Positions 22,851 to 29,848 of a DNA stretch of 37,069 bases are shown here, piece after piece. Origin of the DNA: Ideonella_A sp031398385 (GTDB taxonomy: Bacteria; Pseudomonadota; Gammaproteobacteria; Burkholderiales; Burkholderiaceae_C); NCBI GenBank assembly GCA_031398385.1, contig JANNNE010000049.1:1-37069 (forward strand). The letters run 5' to 3'. Numbering within the stretch: position 1 is the first letter of the stretch; every line of letters begins with the position of its first letter. Under the pieces are notes generated by a model. That model was not told where the DNA came from. It ran no database searches and saw nothing but the letters and a program-made list of their open reading frames with translations. The position numbers were made by a program, and so were the translations under genes.

Positions 22851-23269
22851 GTCAATGTCTCCTGCAGTTGCCGGCGTCGGGCGGTGAGACCGACGACTTC
22901 GGTGATCACCTCGTCAAGCGGCGTTCCCGGATGAAAGACACGTGCCACGCCGGCCTGCAACAGCGTGGCTTCATCCTTGGCCGGCACGATGCCGCCGACG
23001 ATCACCTGGATATCGGCCATTCCAGCATCACGCAGTGCCGTCATCAGGCGGGGAACGATCAGATGGTCGGTGGCCAATGAGGAGATCCCGATCACATCGG
23101 CATCTTCCTCGGCGGCCAGTTTCACGACGGTGGCGATTTCCTGCCACGGCGGCGTGTAGATCACCTCCATGCCGGCATCGCGCAGGCAGGCCGCGATCAC
23201 CCGGCTGCCACGGTCATGTCCGTCGAAGCCGATCTTGGTGACGATCACCTTGGGCGGTCTTGGCGTCAT
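22847..23269 (-). CDS. Acyl-CoA mutase small subunit, cobalamin-binding
   Basis: A 140-residue B12-binding domain. The base-off/His-on motif DxHxxG is at residues 16-21 (GFDGHDRGSRVIA), His18 being the lower cobalt ligand. GISSLATDHL and VIVGGIVPAKD are the loops that hold the nucleotide tail. It is a stand-alone domain, as in the split isobutyryl- and 2-hydroxyisobutyryl-CoA mutases. Its stop overlaps the large-subunit start (ATGA), and its own start lies inside the 3' end of the TetR gene, a 56-base overlap that couples translation of regulator and enzyme. It should assemble with the large subunit and be serviced by the MeaB fusion. Confidence 0.93.
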   Translation of the reverse strand: MTPRPPKVIVTKIGFDGHDRGSRVIAACLRDAGMEVIYTPPWQEIATVVKLAAEEDADVIGISSLATDHLIVPRLMTALRDAGMADIQVIVGGIVPAKDEATLLQAGVARVFHPGTPLDEVITEVVGLTARRRQLQETLT

Positions 23270-23864
23270 CTTGTCTCTCCTTGATGAGTCCCACGAACTT
23301 TCTGGCCAGCACTCGCGGCGAGTCGCGGCCCTTCGGGTTGAACCACAGCGCCGCCCAGTTCAGTGCGCCGATCAGCATCAACCGCAGGGCCCGACGATCC
23401 GCCCGGGGCGCCAGCGGCAACGCGGCCACTGCGTCGCGAAACAGGTTTTCATAACGTTCGCGCAGCGCCCGCAGACGTTGCGCCTCACCGGGAATGTCGT
23501 CGGGGAACACGCGGATCAGCACCTGCGCGTAATCGCTGTCGCGCAGCACGGTCTCGAGGTGAGCGCGGCACAAGGCCTCGAGCCGCAGCCACGGCTCGGA
23601 TTCCTTCTGCACCGCCTCGATGGCCGCGCGTTCCAGCTCTGCGACACCGGCGTCGTAGACGGCGACCAGCAAGGCCTCCTTGGAAGCGAAGTGGTAATAC
23701 ATCGAGCCGGGCAACATGCTCGCGTCGACGGCGATGTCGCGCATGGTCGTTGCAGCATAGCCGCGGCTGGCGAACAGACGCGCCGCCGAATCGAGCAATC
23801 CGGGCAGGCGGTTGTCCGAGCGAGGGCGGGAGGCCGGGCGATCACTTCGTTGCGGGACGGTCAT
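23214..23864 (-). CDS. TetR-family transcriptional regulator of the acyl-CoA mutase operon
   Basis: A 216-residue repressor. The N-terminal helix-turn-helix reads ARLFASRGYAATTMRDIAVD then ASMLPGSMYYHFASKEALL, the standard TetR DNA-binding domain. The C-terminal ligand domain includes ALNWAALWFNPKG, as in many fatty-acid or acyl-CoA responsive members. I chose ATG 23864; the frame stays open to 23915, but a 14-base palindromic operator occupies the extra stretch and would sit in coding sequence otherwise. No Shine-Dalgarno is visible, so translation may be leaderless or weak. It is the first gene of the mutase operon and probably represses itself and the operon until an acyl-CoA binds (inference). 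Confidence 0.88.
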   Translation of the reverse strand: MTVPQRSDRPASRPRSDNRLPGLLDSAARLFASRGYAATTMRDIAVDASMLPGSMYYHFASKEALLVAVYDAGVAELERAAIEAVQKESEPWLRLEALCRAHLETVLRDSDYAQVLIRVFPDDIPGEAQRLRALRERYENLFRDAVAALPLAPRADRRALRLMLIGALNWAALWFNPKGRDSPRVLARKFVGLIKERQDDAKTAQGDRHQDRLRRT

Positions 23865-23868
23865 AAAA

Positions 23869-23882
23869 CAAACGATCGTTTG
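23869..23882. promoter_or_regulatory. TetR-type operator palindrome
   Basis: CAAACGATCGTTTG is a perfect 14-base palindrome four bases upstream of the TetR start codon, a position expected for autoregulation. A perfect -35 hexamer TTGACA on the minus strand lies at 23915-23910, but no good -10 sits at normal spacing, so the promoter itself is unclear. Confidence 0.65.
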
Positions 23883-23973
23883 GTATATGGTTGCGCAATG
23901 CTGGTGCGCTGTCAATCAACAAAGGCCTGCTGTGTCGGCTTGCCGCCGTCGTTGCAAAAAGCCTCGGGCCGGC

Positions 23974-24306
23974 AGGGTGCTGGTGCTGCTGTTCCTCGGC
24001 TGCTTCGTCGATCAGGTGAGCATGTTGATGATCACGATCCCGCTGTTCATCCCGATCGCCCAGAGTGCCGGTATCGACCTGTTGTGGCTGGGTGTGTTGT
24101 ATCTGCTGACGATGGAGATCAGCTTTCTGACGCCACCGTTCGGCCTGCTGCTGTTCGTGATGAAAGGCGTGGCGCCGGCCGGCATCACGCTGGTCGATGT
24201 GTACCGCGCTGCGTTGCCCTTTGTGCTGATCGAACTGCTGGTGCTGGCGCTGCTGATGATTTTTCCGCAACTCGGCACCTGGCTGCCGGCGGTGCTGGTG
24301 CCTTGA
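23974..24306 (+). pseudogene. Remnant of a TRAP transporter large permease (DctM C-terminus)
   Basis: About 110 residues match the very end of a DctM-type permease: VLVLLFLGCFVDQVSMLMIT, IPLFIPIAQSAGIDLLWLGV, MEISFLTPPFGLLLFVMKGV and LLMIFPQLGTWLPAVLVP, giving three to four membrane helices. Intact DctM proteins are about 430 residues; everything before this point is missing, and the sequence upstream (23887-23973) is unrelated and cysteine/arginine-rich. A start codon could be GTG 23977 but such a peptide would not transport. No DctQ or DctP genes accompany it. It belongs to a different TRAP subfamily from the remnant at 2531-3060. 75 bases without any feature separate it from the convergent metallophosphoesterase. 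Confidence 0.7.
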
Positions 24307-24381
24307 TGGGTTGTTGCGATCAGGCCGCTTGTGGACGCGGTCCGGCAGCGGCATCGCGCGCCGGTACGCGACGCCGTCGTA

Positions 24382-26472
24382 TCACGCCAGCTGCAGCAAG
24401 AACACCTGTTGCGCGGCAGGAGCGTCCGGCGACTGAAACTTCGTCAGCAGCTTGCCGACCTCGGAAGAAACACCGTCGACAAGATCGAGCGACAGGCTGG
24501 CCGCCGGCATCGTCTTCAGGTGATCGCAAAGACTTGGCGCGTCGCAGCACAACAACTCGAAGGCGTTGCCGTCGGCCTGGAAGCGCAAGCCGATGCCGCC
24601 CCTGATCGGCTGAACGATCCAGCTCGGCGTCGACGACAAGCGTGCGTTCATCGCCGTGAAGGCACGTGCGGCCGCGCGCGGATCGAAGCGCCCGTCGATG
24701 AAGGCCTGGCGCGGGAAGTAGCCACGGTCGACGTCCATGAAGGTGTCGAACACCCAGCGGATGTGACGCGAGCATTTCGACAACACCATGGCCTGCGCCA
24801 CCCTTGCGACGAACTCGCGCTCGTCGGCGCGTTCGGTGGCCAGATTCGGGCCACTGGTCTTCAGCGACACCAGAACCTGGCATGACACCGACTCCTGGAA
24901 CGACATGATGCGGCGCGCCGCGTCGAGCACCGACTCGCTGGCCTCGACCCGCACCGTCACGCCGTCGATTGCGCCGGTCTGTAAAGCGGCGCGCACGATC
25001 GGCGCGGCATCGGCCAGTTCGTCCAGCGTCAGGCCGGCCTTCACGAAATGGCTGAAATGTTGCCCGTCGAAGCGCGAACCGTCAGGGGTGTGGATCTTCG
25101 AGAAGAACACCTCCAATCCGCTGGACTTGCGCCATTGCGCCAGTCGTTCGGTGTGGCGCTGCAGATTGGCCAGGGGTGGCGTTCACCTCGCAGCCGATCA
25201 CGCCGTATTCGGCCGCCTGCTCGGGTGTCAAGGCGACTTTCGGCGCACCGATGCAGGTCACGATGTAGTGCTGGCCCATGCCGGCCATCAGCGCCATGCG
25301 ACGGCTCGACTCGGCCTCGGCCAGATCGATGTCGGGAACCTTTGCCAGGCGCACGCCCATTTCCCAGAGTGCCAGCAACGGGTAATCGTTGCGAGCCCAT
25401 TTGCGACCGAACTCCTGGACCCCGCCGGTGGCCGATATCTGCCGGCGCTCGGTCCATGGATGGCGCAATTCGACGCCGACACGGTCGAAGCTCGAGGTTT
25501 GCGGATGGGCCAGGTGGATGGTGCGTGCCGCGTCCGAAGGACTGCCGGCCGTGGCTTTGACGCCATGCGTGCGCACCAGCTGAGCCACGTGCCCGTCGGC
25601 GAAGACGTCGACCACGAAATAGCCGAACTTGGCGGCATCGCCGCGACCGAATTCGACCTGCGGGGCGATCCGGTAGAACTCGCTGAAATCATGTCGAAGA
25701 AAGGCAGTCGACGGCAACATGTACAGCTCGGCGCTGCCGACCCGGTCATACCAGAAGTTGTGCACATGGCCGGTGAAAACCGCCTCCACCTCGGGGCGGC
25801 GCATCTGCTCGAGCAGCCAGCTGCGACCGGGTTCGTCGATGTTGTCGTAGTTGCCGCGCTCGTCCGCGCTGTAGATGTAGGGCGGGTAATGCATGAACAG
25901 GTAGACCCGCTGACCGTTGGCCTGCGTGATCTGCTGTTCGAGCCAGTCGCGCTGGCGTTGTTCGTCTGCCAGTCCCGAATTCAGCAGCAGTGAATGATCG
26001 CGAGCAGGCGCAGCGGGCCTTGGTCGATGCAGAAGAAATCGGCGCCGAAGGCTTCACGGTAGGTGGCCAGGTAGTCGTCACAGACCAGATCGGCCGGCAT
26101 CCAGTCGATCCGTTTGTCGCCGACGTCGTGGTTGCCGGGTACCACGTGCAGCGGAACCGTGACCGGCGAGGCCAGATCCTTGAATCGGGCGATCGCATCG
26201 GCGTAGGTGGGCAGCGATGGAACCGGATGGACGATGTCGCCGAGGTGAAAGACAAAGGCCGGGGGTGGATCCATCGCCGCGATCTCGCGGAAAACATGGC
26301 GCGCCCGGTCGTTGGCCTGGCGATTGGTCTCGAACGGCGAAGTCGAGACATCGTCGCGTTCGTTGACGTGGGTATCAGCCACGACGACGAAGCTGAGCAG
26401 CGGTTCGCGCTGGTTCTCGGGTCGGCCGTTGGCGCGGATCAGGGTGGTTCTGCCCATTTTTTTGTTCAACAT
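24382..26472 (-). pseudogene. Large calcineurin-like metallophosphoesterase, split by two apparent frameshifts
   Basis: Three consecutive minus-strand frames join into one protein of about 696 residues. Piece 1 (26472 to about 25988) has SFVVVADTHVNERDD (D-x-H), FVFHLGDIVHP (GD) and HVVPGNHDVGD (GNHD). Piece 2 (to about 25180) continues with LLLNSGLADEQRQRDWLEQQ, FMHYPPYIYSADERG and VFTGHVHNFWYD (GHxH), then a helical region. Piece 3 (to 24382) starts LANLQRHTERLAQWR and includes GLEVFFSKIHTPDGSRFDG; I do not recognise this C-terminal domain. One base seems missing near 25988 and one C extra in a CCCC run near 25180. Both could be assembly errors, since all catalytic motifs survive. No ribosome-binding site is evident at ATG 26472 or 26457. 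It is divergent from the IclR gene. Substrate unknown. Confidence 0.7.
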
Positions 26473-26519
26473 AGTGGAATACAATTGCGATAGATAGAAC
26501 CAGTTTGGTTGAGTCAAGC

Positions 26520-27377
26520 ATGCCAGTCAAGTACCAGTCGGTCGGTCTTCCACTGCCTGATGAAGAGGTCGGCGATCGTGCGGGCGTCGTTTTGCAGCCG
26601 GTCGGCACCGAAGCGTGGCGCGACAACCCGGCATTCGCCTCGACGCTGGCCAATGGCCTGGCGGTGCTGGGCTGCTTCACCTCCGGCGCGCCGACCTTGG
26701 GCAACCGCGAGATTGCCGAGCGACTGGGCCTCGCCAAGCCGACCGTGTCGAGACTGGCGTTCACGCTGATGGCGCTGGGTTATCTGCGTCGTGAACGAAG
26801 CGGCGGCAAGTACCAGCTCGGCCCCGCCGTGTTGTCACTCGGGTATCCGCTGTTGACGCAGCTGACGATGCGCCAGGTGGCGTCCGCCGAGATGCTGAAG
26901 CTCGCGCGTCTGGCGGGTGGGCCGGTTTCGGTCGGGGTGCGTGACCGGCAGCAGGTCGTCTACGTGGAGACCCAGGGCGAAGAGAGCAACGCGACCCGGC
27001 CTGGCATCGGTTGCACCCGCCCGATGTTGCGCACCGCTGTCGGCCGCTCGCTGCTGTACGCTCACGCGCCCGAGGAGCGCGCGGCCATGGAGCGCCAGCT
27101 CCAGCAGGCCTTGCCGAAGGAATGGGACGACCATCGAGCCGGGCTGGCCGAAGCGTATGCCGAGATCGATGAAAGCGGCTTTTGCATCGTGGCCGGCGCC
27201 TGGCGACCCACGCTCGCCGCGGTCGGCGTACCGTTGATCGGGCAGGTGCATGGCTTGCACCTGGCCTTCAACCTGACGGTGCCGAGCTATTCAGCCAGCC
27301 GATCGCGACTGGTGCGGCAGCTCGGCCCGCGGATGGTCGAACTGGTTCGGAACATCGAGGTCCGGCTCGGGCTCTGA
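26520..27377 (+). CDS. IclR-family transcriptional regulator
   Basis: A 285-residue regulator. The winged helix-turn-helix spans about residues 40-105: FASTLANGLAVLGCFTSGAP, then LGNREIAERLGLAKPTVSRL and ALGYLRRERSGGKYQLGPAV. The C-terminal GAF-like ligand domain includes VSVGVRDRQQVVYVETQGEE, PMLRTAVGRSLLYA and AVGVPLIG. The first 35 residues form an unusual N-terminal extension. ATG 26520 has GAG seven bases upstream. A short inverted repeat, AACCA-GTT-TGGTT (26498-26510), lies just before the start and could be an autoregulatory site. It is divergent from the metallophosphoesterase and convergent with the VOC gene; likely targets are one or both of these units (inference). IclR proteins often control catabolic operons. 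Confidence 0.9.
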   Translation: MPVKYQSVGLPLPDEEVGDRAGVVLQPVGTEAWRDNPAFASTLANGLAVLGCFTSGAPTLGNREIAERLGLAKPTVSRLAFTLMALGYLRRERSGGKYQLGPAVLSLGYPLLTQLTMRQVASAEMLKLARLAGGPVSVGVRDRQQVVYVETQGEESNATRPGIGCTRPMLRTAVGRSLLYAHAPEERAAMERQLQQALPKEWDDHRAGLAEAYAEIDESGFCIVAGAWRPTLAAVGVPLIGQVHGLHLAFNLTVPSYSASRSRLVRQLGPRMVELVRNIEVRLGL

Positions 27378-27427
27378 AATCAGCGCGTGCGCGGCCTGCA
27401 CAAGGCCGGAAGCTGCCGCCGCGCGTC

Positions 27428-27850
27428 TCAGGTCGGGCCTGCCAACACGCTCGCGTGGCCTGGCCCGGCCCCATCGACCTCGCTCGGGTCGAAGTCGAGC
27501 TCGACCTTGGCGCCGTTCGGATCGACGCTGAACAGCTGCCAGGTGCCCGCACCGCGCTGGCGGCGCAGCTCGTAGGGCACCGCCGCGGCTTCGAAGCGGG
27601 CTTTTACCGCCGGCAGGCCACTGGCGGTGAACGCCAGGTGATCGATTACGCCGGTGCGACCCGTGGGCATCGGTCGGTCCCAGTAGATGTGCAACACCGC
27701 CTGCGGCGTGCCTTCGGCGTACAGCCACGCGCCGGGAAAGCCCAGATCGGGCCGGTGGCCTTCGGTCAGACCGAGCAGCCCGCAGTAGAAACCCAGCGTC
27801 GCCTCGCGGTTCTCGGCGGTGATCGTGAAATGGTTCATGCCGTGGATCAT
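27428..27850 (-). CDS. VOC-family (glyoxalase/dioxygenase-like) protein
   Basis: A 140-residue protein with the two beta-alpha-beta-beta-beta modules of the vicinal oxygen chelate fold. The first begins MNHFTITAENREATLGFYCG, giving the first metal-ligand His, and the second GVIDHLAFTASGLPAVKARF with another His. FSVDPNGAKVELDFDP ends the second module and carries the C-terminal Glu ligand. Such proteins act as lyases, isomerases or ring-cleaving dioxygenases; this small size fits a general glyoxalase-like enzyme. Two starts are close, ATG 27850 and ATG 27838; neither has a strong ribosome-binding site. It is the last gene of the long minus-strand run, 18 bases after the oxidoreductase fusion. 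Confidence 0.87.
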   Translation of the reverse strand: MIHGMNHFTITAENREATLGFYCGLLGLTEGHRPDLGFPGAWLYAEGTPQAVLHIYWDRPMPTGRTGVIDHLAFTASGLPAVKARFEAAAVPYELRRQRGAGTWQLFSVDPNGAKVELDFDPSEVDGAGPGHASVLAGPT

Positions 27851-27868
27851 CGAAACCCCGTTTCGTAT

Positions 27869-29332
27869 CTATGCGATCAGCACCAGCGAGCCGATCGAAC
27901 GGCGCGATTCGAGCCGCTCGTGGGCGTCGCTGGCGGCGTCGAGTGTGTAGCGCTCGATCTGCGGCTTGTTGATGCTGCCGTCGGCCAGCGCGGACCACAG
28001 CCGTTGCGTGCGCTGCTGCAATTGCTCCGGCGATGCCAGGTAGGCGAAGATCACCGGGCGGGAGAAGCTTGCCGATTTGTCGGCCAGCCGGTCCGCGCTG
28101 ATCGGCTGCAACGGCCCGCTGGCCTGACCCAGGCTGATCCAGTGGCCGCAGGGCGCCAGCGCGGCGAAATTCTGCTCACGCGCGGCTTCGCCGAGGCCGT
28201 CGATGATCACATCGGCACCGCCGCAGATGCGTGTCACCTCGTCGGCGAAGCGGTGCTCGCGGGTGACGATCACATGCTGGCAGCCGTGTTCGCGTGCGAC
28301 ACGGGCCTTGTCGTCGCTGCTGGTGGTGCCGATCACGGTGGCGCCCAGGCGCCGCGCCCACGCCGCGACCAGCAGTCCGACACCACCGGCGGCCGCATGC
28401 AGCAGCAGCCGCGTGCCCGGGCCGACCCGGCCCAGATCACGCAGCAACATGTCGGCAGTCAGGCCCTTCAGCAGCAGCGCTGCGGCGGTCTCGTCCTCGA
28501 CGGCGGCGGGCAGACGCACGGTCCAGGCGGCCGGCACGCAGCGCACGCTGCTGTAGGCCCCGGGTACCGGCCCGAGGTAGGCGACCCGATCGCCGGCCAT
28601 CACGCCGGTGACACCGGGGCCGACATCGATCACGGTGCCGGCCGCCTCCATGCCGGGTGTTCCGGGCAACGGCAGCAGGCCAGGCATCCAGCCCTTGCGC
28701 AGATAACAGTCGAAATAATTGACGCCGATTGCACGCTGGCGGATCCGTACCTCACCCGCAGCGGGAGCAGCGGTTTCGCCGTGTTCGACCGCCAGCACCG
28801 ACGGACTGCCATAGGCGCGTTGCATCACCCGTCGGGACGCCACCGGCAATGCGAGGGGCAGCGCTTCGCTGCCGCGCGACGCCCGGTCGCTGCCACGCGC
28901 CAAGTGCTGGCGCAGATTGGTGAAACCGGCCTCGTAGACGCCGGTCGCCACCATGTCACGCAGTTCGCGTTCCATGCCGGGTGGGGTCGCGAACGACGAT
29001 TCCCAGTGCCAGAAGGTTCGCTTGCCATCGGTCACCGGTTTCAGCGTAACGGTGGCGACATAGCGTTGCAGCGGCACCGTCGCCTCGACGATGCAATAGG
29101 TGCTCTTGTATTCACGGTCGTCGAGCGTCAGCAGCTGTTCGCGAATCCGGTTGCCATCCTTCAGCGTGAAGCTGCGAACGCAGCCGACGCGGTCGCTGCG
29201 TTCGTCGCCTTCGATTTGGCTGCGCTCGACCACGTCGTGCCACTGGTCGTGGCTGTTGAAGTCGCGCAGCACCGCCCAGACGCGCTCGATCGGCGCATCG
29301 ATCACGGTCGAGCGCACTATCTTCTGCAGCAT
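27869..29332 (-). CDS. SRPBCC (START-like) domain fused to a zinc-independent quinone oxidoreductase
   Basis: A 487-residue fusion with no stop between domains. Residues 1-147 are an SRPBCC ligand-binding domain (VRSTVIDAPIERVWAVLRDF, then WHDVVERSQIEGDERSDRVG). A linker follows (148-169), and 170-487 is a medium-chain reductase: YGSPSVLAVEHGE, GVNYFDCYLRKGWMPGLLP, GTPGMEAAGTVIDVGPGV, and the NADPH-binding LLHAAAGGVGLLVAAW. Zinc-binding cysteines are absent, as in QorA/zeta-crystallin. An internal ATG at 28825 could start the reductase alone, but it lacks a clear ribosome-binding site. The SRPBCC part is a paralogue of the next upstream gene. The SRPBCC pocket may bind the hydrophobic substrate of the reductase (inference). 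Confidence 0.87.
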   Translation of the reverse strand: MLQKIVRSTVIDAPIERVWAVLRDFNSHDQWHDVVERSQIEGDERSDRVGCVRSFTLKDGNRIREQLLTLDDREYKSTYCIVEATVPLQRYVATVTLKPVTDGKRTFWHWESSFATPPGMERELRDMVATGVYEAGFTNLRQHLARGSDRASRGSEALPLALPVASRRVMQRAYGSPSVLAVEHGETAAPAAGEVRIRQRAIGVNYFDCYLRKGWMPGLLPLPGTPGMEAAGTVIDVGPGVTGVMAGDRVAYLGPVPGAYSSVRCVPAAWTVRLPAAVEDETAAALLLKGLTADMLLRDLGRVGPGTRLLLHAAAGGVGLLVAAWARRLGATVIGTTSSDDKARVAREHGCQHVIVTREHRFADEVTRICGGADVIIDGLGEAAREQNFAALAPCGHWISLGQASGPLQPISADRLADKSASFSRPVIFAYLASPEQLQQRTQRLWSALADGSINKPQIERYTLDAASDAHERLESRRSIGSLVLIA

Positions 29333-29358
29333 GTAATTGGCCCGGGATCGGTGCTGCT

Positions 29359-29799
29359 TCAGCGCCGGCCGAAGTGGCGCTTCAGCGCATCGAAGCCGCC
29401 CTGGAAAACGCCCTGGCCGATCAGCTCGGTCAACTCGCGTTCGCGACCCTCGGCGCAGTCGAACTCGGCGCTCCATTCGGCAAAACAGCGGTTGCCGTCG
29501 GTCACCGGAGTGAGCTTCAGCGACGCGACATAGTTGTCGACGCCCATCGGGCTTTCGAGGATCTCGTAGCTGCAGCTGAAGTCGTAGTCGCTCAGGCCGA
29601 GCAGCCGCTCCCGGATCATTCCGCCGTCGCGGGTATGGAAGTGGCGAATGCAACCAACCCGGTCGGCCGCGTCGTTGTTCTCGATCCGACTGTCGGCGAT
29701 GCCCGGATGCCACGCCGGCAAGGCGTTGAAATCGCGGATTCGCGACCAGACGTTGTCGGCCGATGTGTCGATGACGGTCGAGACATAGACCTTGATCAC
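29359..29799 (-). CDS. SRPBCC (START-like) family protein
   Basis: A 146-residue single-domain protein: YVSTVIDTSADNVWSRIRDF, WHPGIADSRIENNDAADRVG, YDFSCSYEILESPMGVDNYV and LTPVTDGNRCFAEWSAEFD. The fold is a helix-grip cavity that binds lipids, polyketides or aromatic ligands in the cytoplasm. Nearly every segment has a counterpart in the SRPBCC half of the neighbouring fusion (for example VTDGNRCFAEWSAEFD against VTDGKRTFWHWESSFA), so the two arose by tandem duplication. The start is GTG 29799 with GGGGAC upstream. It lies 26 bases before the fusion gene and 49 bases after the flotillin gene. Confidence 0.88.
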   Translation of the reverse strand: MIKVYVSTVIDTSADNVWSRIRDFNALPAWHPGIADSRIENNDAADRVGCIRHFHTRDGGMIRERLLGLSDYDFSCSYEILESPMGVDNYVASLKLTPVTDGNRCFAEWSAEFDCAEGRERELTELIGQGVFQGGFDALKRHFGRR

Positions 29800-29848
29800 G
29801 GCGTGTCCCCGCGATGGGGTGCGGCGGTGGGTGTGCCAGACAGCATGC

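Noticed and set aside
22851..23213. B12 riboswitch within the mutase operon
   Set aside because: The genes overlap or abut without room for a leader, and the sequence before the TetR gene has no B12-box-like core.
26473..26519. Clear IclR operator between the divergent metallophosphoesterase and IclR genes
   Set aside because: Only a five-base inverted repeat (26498-26510) is visible; it is too short to call an operator without binding data.
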